Source: Aliarcobacter lanthieri
Lineage (GTDB): Bacteria; Campylobacterota; Campylobacteria; Campylobacterales; Arcobacteraceae
DNA length: 64,000 nt
Reading direction: 5' to 3'
NCBI RefSeq assembly: GCF_013201625.1
Contig: NZ_CP053839.1
Coordinates: 310,001-374,000 of the forward strand
The notes under the pieces were generated by a model. It made no database searches and was not told where the DNA came from. It worked only from the letters and a program-made list of their open reading frames with translations. Position 1 is the stretch's first letter; each line of letters starts with the position of its first letter. Positions 1 to 7,979 of this stretch are shown here, one piece after another. Made by a program: the position numbers and the translations under genes.

Positions 1-1579
1 CTTCAACTCTTAATCTATCCATATGAGTACGTACTAATAATTGATGAGCCGTATTTCCAAATACATCAAAGCCTGCAACAAGTGAGTAGTAAATTCTCTC
101 TAAAAGAGGAAAGTCAATAACCCATAATGTTTTAGGAACTCCACCTAATGCTCCATAGTGAAGTGATGCTGAATCAAAATGCCTATAAATAGTTAAAATA
201 GAATCATTCTTTTCACTTTTTCTGATATATTCTAGTTTCATTCCCTCTGGATAATACTTTTGATATATATTTGCCCTATCTTCTTGATATTTTTTTGTTT
301 CTTTTTCATGCCCTAAGTTTTTAAATGTTTGATATAAAGACGGATCTTCTCCCAATTGATTTGGTACTTTCAAGTATTCAAAATTATTTTTTAAAAAGTT
401 TCTATCAATTACACTTAAATCATATTTTGGATCTAAAAACATAACCCAAAAATGATCTTGAATAACATTTAGTGCTATCTGACCTTTACAAACAGGACCT
501 TTAATAAAAGTATTTACAAAAAAGTATATATCTTCTAGTAAAAATTTATATCTACTATTTGCTGGAATTTGTTCAAAAACTTCTAAAGCATTTGGAGCAA
601 TTTTCATATCATAAGATGGCATATAAGGCTCTTTCATCCAAAGAGGTTTTATAAAAATATCATTATAAAATTTTAATTTATTATCATCAATTTTATAAAC
701 CATATGAGTTTTATGTACTATAGTTCCTTCAACTTTTTGTAATCTATAATAAAATGGTTCTTTTATTTCATCATAAGGAAATCTTGTTGCTATTATATTT
801 GGTTTTTGTCCTGTTGGTGTACTTGAACGAATAAGTTCAAAAAAGTTTTCACTATTTTCATCAAAGTATATATGAGACAAAAATAGATGTTCATATATAT
901 ATCTTGCAGTTACTTTATGTTTTATTTCATCCTTATTTAAAAAATCTTCAAATTTTTTTATTTGTTGTTTTTCAAAATCTGTTGAAAAAGATTTTTTCGT
1001 ATCATCAATTGCACCATTATCAAGCCAAGTCATAAGAAGATTATATTCATCTTTAGATAATGCTGGAAAACCATAAGGCATAGCTTTATGTGGATTATCA
1101 TCTAAAAAGTCTTCTAACTCTTCTTTATTTTTAACACAAGATAGTTTATCTGTTTCAGGTGAGTATTCACCTATATTTACTGGATTCCTATCTTTTTCAA
1201 AAAGATATTGCATCATAATAGAAGCATTTGATTCTTCCATTTTATCAGTCATAGAAGAAAATCCTTTTTTTCTCCAATCATTTGTGTTTAAAGCATCTAC
1301 AAAAAGCCTAGTAGGATTCGCAGCACTTAATCTTGTAGCATAAACAGAATCTTTTGAGCTTCCTCTATCAAGACCATCAAAAGAACCTAGATTAAGTTGG
1401 CAAGGTGAGTTATAACATGAGTGACAAGATACACATCTTGAATCTAAAATTGGTTTGATATCTTTTTCAAAAGATATATCTTTATCTATTTTTTGAAATT
1501 CAACTGGATCTAAAGGTTTTGAAGAACAGCCAAAAAATATAGAAGATAGTAAAATTAAGATAAATAATTGAAATTTCAT
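1..1579 (-). CDS. cti: Fatty acid cis/trans isomerase (Cti), C-terminally truncated by the window edge
   Basis: About 526 N-terminal residues are visible; the rest lies left of base 1. Cti is a periplasmic c-type cytochrome that converts cis-unsaturated fatty acids of membrane phospholipids to trans, stiffening the membrane under solvent or heat stress. The start ATG at 1577-1579 opens a lipoprotein-like leader: a hydrophobic stretch ending FFGC, with C18 as the candidate lipidated cysteine. The heme motif CVSCH follows at residues 49-53, then CYNSPC and the typical 'LNLGSFDGLDRG' segment and a 'MPYGFPALS' segment. The pattern matches the Cti family (known from Pseudomonas and Vibrio). The lipobox and the extra cysteines near the heme site are worth noting. 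The gene is divergent from pyrB. Function is assigned from the family; the full length cannot be judged. Confidence 0.85.
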   Translation of the reverse strand, partial: MKFQLFILILLSSIFFGCSSKPLDPVEFQKIDKDISFEKDIKPILDSRCVSCHSCYNSPCQLNLGSFDGLDRGSSKDSVYATRLSAANPTRLFVDALNTNDWRKKGFSSMTDKMEESNASIMMQYLFEKDRNPVNIGEYSPETDKLSCVKNKEELEDFLDDNPHKAMPYGFPALSKDEYNLLMTWLDNGAIDDTKKSFSTDFEKQQIKKFEDFLNKDEIKHKVTARYIYEHLFLSHIYFDENSENFFELIRSSTPTGQKPNIIATRFPYDEIKEPFYYRLQKVEGTIVHKTHMVYKIDDNKLKFYNDIFIKPLWMKEPYMPSYDMKIAPNALEVFEQIPANSRYKFLLEDIYFFVNTFIKGPVCKGQIALNVIQDHFWVMFLDPKYDLSVIDRNFLKNNFEYLKVPNQLGEDPSLYQTFKNLGHEKETKKYQEDRANIYQKYYPEGMKLEYIRKSEKNDSILTIYRHFDSASLHYGALGGVPKTLWVIDFPLLERIYYSLVAGFDVFGNTAHQLLVRTHMDRLRVE

Positions 1580-1642
1580 TTTGTCCCTTATATAAATTAT
1601 ATATACATTATAGTAAAAGTTTATTTTTAAAGTGCTTTTTGC

Positions 1643-1648
1643 TAAAAT
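1643..1648 (+). promoter_or_regulatory. -10 element of the pyrB promoter
   Basis: TAAAAT preceded by TTTTTGC, about 26 bases upstream of the pyrB start, with AT-rich DNA upstream and no clear -35, as usual for sigma-70 promoters in Campylobacterota. Inferred from sequence only. Confidence 0.45.
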
Positions 1649-1673
1649 CTCAAACTAAAATAAAAGGAAAGAA

Positions 1674-2558
1674 ATGCAACATCTTATTAGAACTTCTGAT
1701 TTTACAAAAGAGGAAATTTTAGATATTTTTAGCGATGCAAGAGAGTTTTTAAGTTTTAAGCCTTGTGATATTTTAAAAGGCAAGATAATTGTAACTTTAT
1801 TTTTTGAAAACTCTACAAGAACGAGAAGTTCTTTTGAAATAGCAGCAAAAAGATTAGGAGCTGAGGTTGTAAATCTTGACGTTGGGACATCTTCTACAAA
1901 AAAGGGTGAAACAATGTACGATACTGTTGCAAATATCAATGCAATGAAACCAGATGCTATTATTATTAGACATAGTGAATGTGGATTACCTGAAAGTTTA
2001 ATAGGTTATGTTGATTGTCCTATTATAAATGCTGGAGATGGTAGACATTCTCATCCAACTCAAGCACTACTTGATTTATTTACTATTTATGAACATTTTA
2101 AAGGTGAAACAGATGGTAAAAGAATAGCTATAGTTGGAGATGTAAGAAACTCAAGAGTTGCTGGAAGTAATAGAAGACTTCTTCCACGATTTGGAATAGA
2201 TGTGAATTTAGTTGCTCCTGATTGTTTTAAATATGAAGGAAATGAATTTAAGCAATTTAATACAATAGCTGAAATTATTGATGATATGGATATTGTTATG
2301 AGTTTAAGAAGTCAATTAGAAAGACACAATATTACATATTTTGAATCACTTCAAGAGTATGCAAAAGACTTTTGTATAACTACTGAATTAATGGAAGGAA
2401 GAGATTTCTTACTACTTCATCCAGGTCCAGTTAATAGAAATATTGATATTAGCGATGATGTGCTAAAAGATCCTAGATGTAAAGTTTTAGAACAAGTTAC
2501 AAATGGTGTTGCAATCAGAGCAGCAATTTTAAAGAAGTTGATTCTAAATAAAAAGTGA
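1674..2558 (+). CDS. pyrB: Aspartate carbamoyltransferase catalytic subunit
   Basis: Catalyses the committed step of pyrimidine synthesis, carbamoyl phosphate plus aspartate to N-carbamoylaspartate, in the cytoplasm. At 294 residues it has the usual length for the catalytic chain. Visible motifs are the carbamoyl phosphate loop FENSTRTRSSFE (about residues 45-56), HPTQALLDL in the middle and HPGPVNRNID near the C-terminus. The start has a good ribosome site (AAAGGAAAG) and a -10 element upstream. The last codons overlap the GTG start of pabB by four bases, so the two are probably translationally coupled. No pyrI is present in the window, as expected for this branch. Confidence 0.97.
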   Translation: MQHLIRTSDFTKEEILDIFSDAREFLSFKPCDILKGKIIVTLFFENSTRTRSSFEIAAKRLGAEVVNLDVGTSSTKKGETMYDTVANINAMKPDAIIIRHSECGLPESLIGYVDCPIINAGDGRHSHPTQALLDLFTIYEHFKGETDGKRIAIVGDVRNSRVAGSNRRLLPRFGIDVNLVAPDCFKYEGNEFKQFNTIAEIIDDMDIVMSLRSQLERHNITYFESLQEYAKDFCITTELMEGRDFLLLHPGPVNRNIDISDDVLKDPRCKVLEQVTNGVAIRAAILKKLILNKK

Positions 2559-3514
2559 ATAAAGAAGATATAAGAATAGAAATTAATAAATTTGGTTCTG
2601 AAAAAGAGCCTTTTTTATTTATTATTTCTTATGATTTAAGTAAATTATATATACAAAAGCTAGATAGTTTATCTAATATAAAATATGAGATAAACTCTAT
2701 AAAAACTACTCAAAAATTAAAAAAAATAGATTTAAAAAAGTTTCCATTATCTTTTAAAGATTATAAAAATAAGTTTGATTTTATACAAGAAGAGATAAGA
2801 AAAGGGAATAGCTATCTTTTAAACCTTACAGCAAAAACAAAAATAAGAACTGATTTAAGTTTGGATACTATTTATGATAATATAAATAGCGATTTCAAGC
2901 TAAGAGTAAATATAAATGATGATAATTTTATATGTTTTAGTCCTGAAAGATTTGTACAAATAAATAATAATCAAATATTCACATATCCTATGAAAGGAAC
3001 AATAAAAGCAGATATTAAAAATGCTAAAGAGATAATACTATCAAATAATAAAGAATTAGCAGAACATACTATGGTTGTAGATTTACTAAGGAATGATTTA
3101 GGTATAGTTGGACTTGATGTAAAAGTAGATGAATTTAGATATATTGAAAAAGTGAATGCTGGAATGCAAGAGCTATATCAAGTTAGTTCTAAAATTAGTG
3201 CAAAATTAAAAAATGATTGGGTAAATAATTTAGGTGATATTATAGTTTCTCTTTTACCAGCAGGAAGTATAACTGGAACTCCAAAGAAAAAAACAGTTGA
3301 GATTCTGGAAAATATAGAGGGATATGATAGAGACTTTTATACAGGAATTTTTGGAATATTTGATGGGGATACTTTTGATAGTTATGTTTTAATAAGATTT
3401 ATTGAAGAAAAATATGGTGAACTATTTTATAAAAGTGGTGGAGGGATAACTTGTGATAGTGATGCCTCTTTAGAATATGAGGAACTTCTTGATAAAATTT
3501 ATTTACCATTTTAG
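2555..3514 (+). CDS. pabB: Aminodeoxychorismate synthase component I (chorismate-binding)
   Basis: Chorismate-utilising enzyme that aminates chorismate to 4-amino-4-deoxychorismate for folate synthesis. The 319-residue protein is the short form carrying only the chorismate-binding domain. Seen are 'GNSYLLNLT' near residue 88, 'FSPERF', 'YPMKGT', the strongly diagnostic PAGSITGTPK segment at about residue 236 and GIFG with a C-terminal SGGGITCDS. The start is GTG, overlapping the pyrB stop (GTGA). A pabC-like gene lies 1.3 kb downstream, separated by a hydrolase and a regulator. The amidotransferase PabA is not in this window. Anthranilate synthase is the main alternative, but the short length and the nearby lyase-like gene favour PabB. 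Confidence 0.9.
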   Translation: MNKEDIRIEINKFGSEKEPFLFIISYDLSKLYIQKLDSLSNIKYEINSIKTTQKLKKIDLKKFPLSFKDYKNKFDFIQEEIRKGNSYLLNLTAKTKIRTDLSLDTIYDNINSDFKLRVNINDDNFICFSPERFVQINNNQIFTYPMKGTIKADIKNAKEIILSNNKELAEHTMVVDLLRNDLGIVGLDVKVDEFRYIEKVNAGMQELYQVSSKISAKLKNDWVNNLGDIIVSLLPAGSITGTPKKKTVEILENIEGYDRDFYTGIFGIFDGDTFDSYVLIRFIEEKYGELFYKSGGGITCDSDASLEYEELLDKIYLPF

Positions 3515-3574
3515 TTTATCCTACTTTTTTCCTTTTTATTAATATTAAAATTTTAAAAATAAAAAAAGGATAAA
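3515..3574 (+). promoter_or_regulatory. Possible ribosome-site-sequestering hairpin before the isochorismatase-like gene
   Basis: TTTATCC at 3515-3521, just after the pabB stop, is the exact complement of GGATAAA at 3568-3574, which contains the ribosome-binding site of the next gene. A second tract, CCTTTTTATT (3531-3540), can pair with the adjacent AATAAAAAAAGG. The region is very AT-rich, so part of this may be chance. Confidence 0.3.
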
Positions 3575-3576
3575 TT

Positions 3577-4134
3577 ATGAAACAAACTGCTTTACTCATA
3601 GTAGATTTTCAAAATGACTATTTTAGTACATTTGAAGGTGCAAAATTTGAATTAGAAAAAACAGAAAATGCTTCAAATAATGCTTCAAAAATATTAGAAT
3701 TTTTTAGAAAAAGTCAAGGGAATATTATTCATGTTAAACATGAATCTCCAAAAGGTGCAGCTTTTTTTGAAATAGGAACGCAAGGAGCAGAAATTCATAG
3801 AAGTGTACAACCACAAAACAATGAAGTCGTAATAACAAAAAACTTTCCAAATTCATTTAAAGATACAAATTTAAAAGAGATTTTAGATGAAATAAATATA
3901 AAATCACTTATTATTGTAGGAGCAATGTCTCATATGTGTATAGATGCTACAACAAGAGCAGCAAAAGATTTTGGGTATGAATGTACAGTTTTAAGTGATG
4001 CAACTGTAACAAGAGATTTACTATTTGGTGATATAGTAGTTCCAGCTAAATATGTTCACGCATCTTTTATGGCAGCATTAGAGTTTGCTTATGCAAGAAT
4101 TAAAACAACATCAGAAATTTTAGAAGGATTATAA
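3577..4134 (+). CDS. Isochorismatase-family cysteine hydrolase
   Basis: A 185-residue cytoplasmic hydrolase of the isochorismatase-like superfamily. The catalytic triad is visible: Asp10 in LLIVDFQNDYF, Lys88 in VITKNFPNSF and Cys121 in VGAMSHMCIDATTRAA. The cis-peptide region before the cysteine (GAMSHM) is also typical. Family members hydrolyse nicotinamide, ureidoacrylate, N-carbamoyl compounds or isochorismate; the substrate cannot be read from the sequence. It lies between pabB and a regulator gene in what looks like one transcription unit, 62 bases after pabB, with a ribosome site (AAAGGATAAA) that may be masked by upstream pairing. True isochorismatase activity is possible because of the chorismate-using neighbours, but this is only suggestive. 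Confidence 0.88.
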   Translation: MKQTALLIVDFQNDYFSTFEGAKFELEKTENASNNASKILEFFRKSQGNIIHVKHESPKGAAFFEIGTQGAEIHRSVQPQNNEVVITKNFPNSFKDTNLKEILDEINIKSLIIVGAMSHMCIDATTRAAKDFGYECTVLSDATVTRDLLFGDIVVPAKYVHASFMAALEFAYARIKTTSEILEGL

Positions 4135-4138
4135 AATA

Positions 4139-4825
4139 TTGAAATTAAGTAATTTACTCGTTCTTTATGTCTACGATAAAAAAGTAGATGAAGAAATAGT
4201 GACACTATTAAATAAAGAGTTTAAAAAAGTCTTTTTAGCAGCTAATTTAAAAGAAGCACAAAATAGTTATAAAAAATATTCACCTTGTATTATAATAATT
4301 GAAGACAGTTTTAAAGATAGAAAAATGGTAGATTATTTACAAGAAATTAGAAAAATTGATATTAAAACAGCATTTGTTATTTTGACAAATAATAAAACAA
4401 ATTCATATAGTTTGGAATTAATGGAGTTGTATATCACAAAATATATTATCTCTCCTTGCAAAGAAGAAATTTTATATTTTTCTTTATTAAAATGTTTGGA
4501 TGTGATTGAAAGTAGGATTTATAGTAATGTAAAACTAAAAGACAATATTTTTTTTAACTTTCAAACTCAAAGTATAATAAATGATGGAGAAATTATTATT
4601 TTGAATAAAAAAGAGAGTATTTTGATAAATCTTTTTATTCAAAATCCAAATAGAGTAATTACTTATGAAGAGTTAGAATATCATATTTGGAATGGGGAAT
4701 CAACTCAAGCAGCACTGAAATCTTTGATTAGAGATTTTAGAAAAAAAACTTATAAAACTATTCTAAAGAATTATTCAGGAATAGGATATAAGTTAAATTT
4801 AGAAAAAAATATATTAGGAAAATAA
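4139..4825 (+). CDS. OmpR-type response regulator with degenerate receiver
   Basis: A 228-residue protein with an N-terminal receiver-like domain (about 1-120) and a C-terminal winged helix (about 135-220, with 'LNKKESILINLFIQNPNRVITYEELEYHIW' spread across residues typical of OmpR/PhoB). The receiver appears inactive: the acidic pair after strand 1 is replaced (VLYVYD), Glu55 sits where the phosphoacceptor aspartate should be (IIIIED), and the invariant lysine is serine (YIISP). Only the threonine of VILTN is kept. It starts with TTG, four bases after the hydrolase stop. No histidine kinase is adjacent. It is probably a phosphorylation-independent transcription factor; its targets are unknown. 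Confidence 0.8.
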   Translation: MKLSNLLVLYVYDKKVDEEIVTLLNKEFKKVFLAANLKEAQNSYKKYSPCIIIIEDSFKDRKMVDYLQEIRKIDIKTAFVILTNNKTNSYSLELMELYITKYIISPCKEEILYFSLLKCLDVIESRIYSNVKLKDNIFFNFQTQSIINDGEIIILNKKESILINLFIQNPNRVITYEELEYHIWNGESTQAALKSLIRDFRKKTYKTILKNYSGIGYKLNLEKNILGK

Positions 4826-4826
4826 T

Positions 4827-5399
4827 GTGGAAAGTATAAGATATTTTGAAACAATAAAATGTGAAGATTTTGAAGTTTTTAATTTAGACTTTCATAATAA
4901 AAGAGTTTCTAATACTATTGGTCTAAATTTAAACTTGCAAGAATATATAAATCCAATATCAGGTGAACTTTTAAGATGTAAACTTATATATAATGACAAT
5001 GATGTTATTGATGTACAATATTTTCCATATAATAAAAGAGAAATAAAAAGTTTTAAAATAGTTTTTGATGATGAAATAGATTATTCAAAGAAATATTTCA
5101 ATAGAGAAAACTTAGATAAACTTTTTTTTAAAAAAGATACTTGTGATGAGATAATTATTGTAAAAAATGGTTTTATAACAGATACAACTATTGCAAATAT
5201 AGCTATTTTTGAAGATGGATATTGGATAACTCCTAAAACTCCACTTTTAAAAGGTACAACAAGAGAGAGATTATTAGAAAGAAAACAAATAATAGAAAAA
5301 GATATAAGTTTAGATATGCTTCTGGATAGTTCAGAAATTGCTATTATGAATGCTATGATAGGATTTGAAATAATAGAAAAACCAAAGATAATTCTTTAG
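4827..5399 (+). CDS. pabC: Class IV aminotransferase-fold protein, probable aminodeoxychorismate lyase
   Basis: A 190-residue protein, short for the PLP-dependent fold-IV family (usually 260-300). Matching features are the N-terminal 'FNLDFHNKR' substrate/PLP phosphate region, Lys89 in KYFNR as the likely PLP-binding lysine, and the ITDTTIANIAIF strand, where most relatives have Glu in place of the first Asp. It would release pyruvate from aminodeoxychorismate to give 4-aminobenzoate, which fits pabB upstream. The start is GTG, one base after the regulator stop; an overlapping ATG at 4825 gives only a four-codon frame. The 3' end overlaps the convergent PhnA-like gene by four bases. Branched-chain aminotransferase is unlikely given the size. 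Confidence 0.7.
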   Translation: MESIRYFETIKCEDFEVFNLDFHNKRVSNTIGLNLNLQEYINPISGELLRCKLIYNDNDVIDVQYFPYNKREIKSFKIVFDDEIDYSKKYFNRENLDKLFFKKDTCDEIIIVKNGFITDTTIANIAIFEDGYWITPKTPLLKGTTRERLLERKQIIEKDISLDMLLDSSEIAIMNAMIGFEIIEKPKIIL

Positions 5400-5950
5400 T
5401 TTTTCTTTATGAATTGAGTAAGAATTACTATTTTTACTCCGTTTACTCTTCCTTCTATTTGCTCTGGATTTGATGTAAGTGATATATTTCTTACAGCAGT
5501 TCCTCGTTTTGCAGTAAATCCAGCTCCTTTTACTTCTAAATCTTTTATTATTGTAACTGTATCGCCAGCATTTAAAACTACTCCATTGCAATCTTTATGT
5601 ATTATATTTTCATCAAATGTTTCTAAACCTTTATTTGCCCATTCTAAAGTCTCATCATCTAGATAAATCATATCTAAGAGTTCTTGATTCCCAATCTTTT
5701 TTAACATTCTATATGATAAAACTTGTACGGCAGGAACTGTACTCCACATAGCTTCACTTAGACAGTACCAGTGATTTGGATCTAGTTCACAATTTTCTTC
5801 AAATTGATTTTTACAAGTGCAGCATAAAAGTACACTATCATCAATAGTTGAATTACTAGGAGCAACTTCATAAATACTTAAATCTTCTTGACTTTTACAA
5901 AGTTCACAAGATGAGTTGCTTCTAGCTGATAAATCTTCAAAAATACCCAT
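5396..5950 (-). CDS. PhnA-like zinc-ribbon protein
   Basis: 184 residues when started at the ATG at 5948-5950, which has AGGAA seven bases upstream; a longer in-frame start at 6013 lacks a ribosome site. The N-terminus has paired cysteines (CELCKSQEDL and CCTCKNQF) of a zinc ribbon, and the C-terminus has the PhnA/YjdM beta domain (DCNGVVLNAGDTVTIIKDLEVKG, split by families as 'GDTVxxIKDLxVKG'). The name comes from an alkylphosphonate operon, but these proteins are not the phosphonoacetate hydrolase and their role is unsettled. The gene converges on the pabC-like gene with a four-base overlap of stop regions. Confidence 0.8.
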   Translation of the reverse strand: MGIFEDLSARSNSSCELCKSQEDLSIYEVAPSNSTIDDSVLLCCTCKNQFEENCELDPNHWYCLSEAMWSTVPAVQVLSYRMLKKIGNQELLDMIYLDDETLEWANKGLETFDENIIHKDCNGVVLNAGDTVTIIKDLEVKGAGFTAKRGTAVRNISLTSNPEQIEGRVNGVKIVILTQFIKKN

Positions 5951-6065
5951 AATTTTTCCTAATATTAAATATTTGGAATTATAGCAAAATAGACTTTTAT
6001 TGATGTAAATCATAAAAATTAAGGATAATTTTTATTAATATAAACTTTTATTTTAAGGAATATGA

Positions 6066-6662
6066 ATGCACTTTTTTTTTAAACAATTTAAAAAAATAAA
6101 CTCAGAAAATTTTGATAAATCAAATTTATTATGGTCATGGATTGGTTCATTCTTAGGGATAATTGCGATTACTTATTTTCATACAGATTTTTTAGATGAT
6201 ACAGATTTAACTTTAGTTGTTGGTTCATTTGGAGCAAGTGCAGTTTTAATTTATGGAGCAGTAAACTCTCCTTTAGCACAACCAAGAAACTTAATAGGTG
6301 GACATATAGTATCAGCAATAGTTGGAGTAATAGCTTATAAACTATTTTCTTCAAATATTATTTTAGCTTCAGCAATAGCTGTTTCAACAGCAATATTTTT
6401 TATGCAGATAACTCTAACTTTACATCCTCCTGGTGGAGCAACAGCATTAATAGCAGTAATTGGAAGTGAACAAATTCATGAACTTGGATTTTTATATGTA
6501 TTAGTTCCAGTTTTTAGTGGAGCTATAATTTTATTTTTAATAGCAGTTTTTGTCAATAATATACCAAAAAATAGAGCTTATCCAGAAAGTTTTAAAAACT
6601 ATTTAAAAAGACATTATCAAAGATATAAAAGAAAATCTTTAAAAAGAAGAAGAAAAGAGTGA
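6066..6662 (+). CDS. HPP family integral membrane protein
   Basis: A 198-residue inner membrane protein with about four to five hydrophobic segments (roughly residues 22-40, 50-70, 80-115, 140-162) and a very basic C-terminal tail (KRHYQRYKRKSLKRRRK). The diagnostic LHPPGGATAL motif lies near residue 120, and the N-terminal LVVGSFGASAVLIYG and SPLAQPRNLIGGH segments are typical of the HPP family. Some cyanobacterial and plant members transport nitrite; a transport role here is inference. It ends five bases from the convergent L,D-transpeptidase gene. Confidence 0.85.
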   Translation: MHFFFKQFKKINSENFDKSNLLWSWIGSFLGIIAITYFHTDFLDDTDLTLVVGSFGASAVLIYGAVNSPLAQPRNLIGGHIVSAIVGVIAYKLFSSNIILASAIAVSTAIFFMQITLTLHPPGGATALIAVIGSEQIHELGFLYVLVPVFSGAIILFLIAVFVNNIPKNRAYPESFKNYLKRHYQRYKRKSLKRRRKE

Positions 6663-6667
6663 AAGTT

Positions 6668-7897
6668 TTATATTAAAATTACTTTTACTCTATTTAAACT
6701 TTTTATATTTGAAAACTCTTCAATAAGTTTTGTTAATTCTAAAACATCTATATTTTTCATTCTAATACAACCAGCACTTTCATTTCTACCTAGAGTTTTT
6801 TCATTTAAAGTTCCATGTATTCTATATGTAGTTTTCCCATCAACTTCATGAGTAAGATTTAACTTTGCAGCACCCATATAATTATATTTATGATTAGCTG
6901 GTACAACATTAGGTAAGATTATACCTTTTTTTGCAAAACTCTTTTTTGTATCTTCTGTTGGATACCAAACTGGATTTAGTGATATTTGAGATATTTTTCC
7001 AATACCTAAAGGTTTTTTAATATCATTTTTACCAGTAGATACAATATAACTTTTGATTTTTTCTTCTTTATCACCGATTTTGGCAAAAACTTCCATAATA
7101 TTTGTTTTAGAATCTACTTTTATTATTAAATTTTCATAGTTATTAAGTGAGTTTTTGTTCTCTTGTTTTAAAGTATTTTTCGGAATGCTTTTTTTCTCAT
7201 AAACAGTTTTTATTTGCTGATTATTTTGAGCATCATATTCTTCCATACTTATATGTAATAGTTCATCTTCATCTTCTGGTGAAATATTATTATCATGTAA
7301 ATTACCAAAATCTACTTCACTTTTTAATTCTAAATTATTTTTTACAATATCTTTTTGTTTATCGTCTTTTTGTGATATTTCAGGTTCTTCACTATAAGGT
7401 AAAAGACCTATAATTTCTAAATTATCAGGAATAGCTGAAACTAAAGGGATAATAGATTCTTGGTTTATTGGATTTGTTGTATTTATTATTTCATCATTAT
7501 TTATTGATATTTCTTCAACTTTATTTTGTTCTTTTATTTCAATTTCTTGAGTAGGTTTAATAACTTCATTCATATCAATAAAAAGTTTTCTTTTATCAAT
7601 TTTTTTTACAATATTTTCATCAATCTCTTTTATATATGGTTTTTGTTCAAGCACATATTTTGAAGCATGTTTTAGAGTAACTTTTGCTATTTCTTTATCA
7701 TCATAAACATTTAAATTTGTAAAGTATTTATTTTGTTGTTTTACAATAAAAACTTCTCCTCTCATATTGTCATAGATTCTTTTTTTACATACTAAAGCAT
7801 ATTCTAAAGTTGAAGTTGCACAAACTGCAATTGTATATTTTTCTTGTGCAAATAAAATTGTTGAGAATAAAAAAAATATAGCTAAAAATTTGTTCAT
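6668..7897 (-). CDS. Secreted L,D-transpeptidase (YkuD domain)
   Basis: 409 residues with an N-terminal signal peptide (MNKFLAIFFLFSTILFAQ), an SPOR-like or adaptor region to about residue 90, an acidic low-complexity linker (about 100-250) and a C-terminal YkuD catalytic domain. The active site is visible: His361 in HGTLNE and Cys377 in RNESAGCIRM. Such enzymes form 3-3 peptidoglycan crosslinks or attach lipoproteins; in Helicobacter and Campylobacter related proteins set cell shape (Csd6/Pgp2 type). Whether this one is a transpeptidase or a carboxypeptidase cannot be decided here. It is divergent from the MotA/ExbB-like gene. Confidence 0.9.
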   Translation of the reverse strand: MNKFLAIFFLFSTILFAQEKYTIAVCATSTLEYALVCKKRIYDNMRGEVFIVKQQNKYFTNLNVYDDKEIAKVTLKHASKYVLEQKPYIKEIDENIVKKIDKRKLFIDMNEVIKPTQEIEIKEQNKVEEISINNDEIINTTNPINQESIIPLVSAIPDNLEIIGLLPYSEEPEISQKDDKQKDIVKNNLELKSEVDFGNLHDNNISPEDEDELLHISMEEYDAQNNQQIKTVYEKKSIPKNTLKQENKNSLNNYENLIIKVDSKTNIMEVFAKIGDKEEKIKSYIVSTGKNDIKKPLGIGKISQISLNPVWYPTEDTKKSFAKKGIILPNVVPANHKYNYMGAAKLNLTHEVDGKTTYRIHGTLNEKTLGRNESAGCIRMKNIDVLELTKLIEEFSNIKSLNRVKVILI

Positions 7898-7942
7898 AAT
7901 ATAAAATCCTTTTAAAATTTCTGCTATTTTACTAAATTTTGA

Positions 7943-7948
7943 TAAAAT
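7943..7948 (+). promoter_or_regulatory. -10 element upstream of the MotA/ExbB-like gene
   Basis: TAAAAT in the context TTTTGATAAAAT, 31 bases before the ATG at 7980. It resembles an extended -10 promoter. Inferred from sequence. Confidence 0.4.
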
Positions 7949-7979
7949 ATAGGTTATTTAAAAGATTAAGGAATGAATT

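Noticed and set aside
4825-4839. ATG start at 4825 for the pabC-like gene
   Set aside because: It is out of frame and reaches a stop after four codons; the gene starts at GTG 4827.
6169-6354. Leucine-rich frame antisense to the HPP gene, and similar antisense frames such as 28225-28524, 33019-33246, 45507-45713 and 59308-59724
   Set aside because: They lie entirely opposite well-supported genes, have no ribosome sites or family matches, and show the composition expected from reading AT-rich genes backwards.
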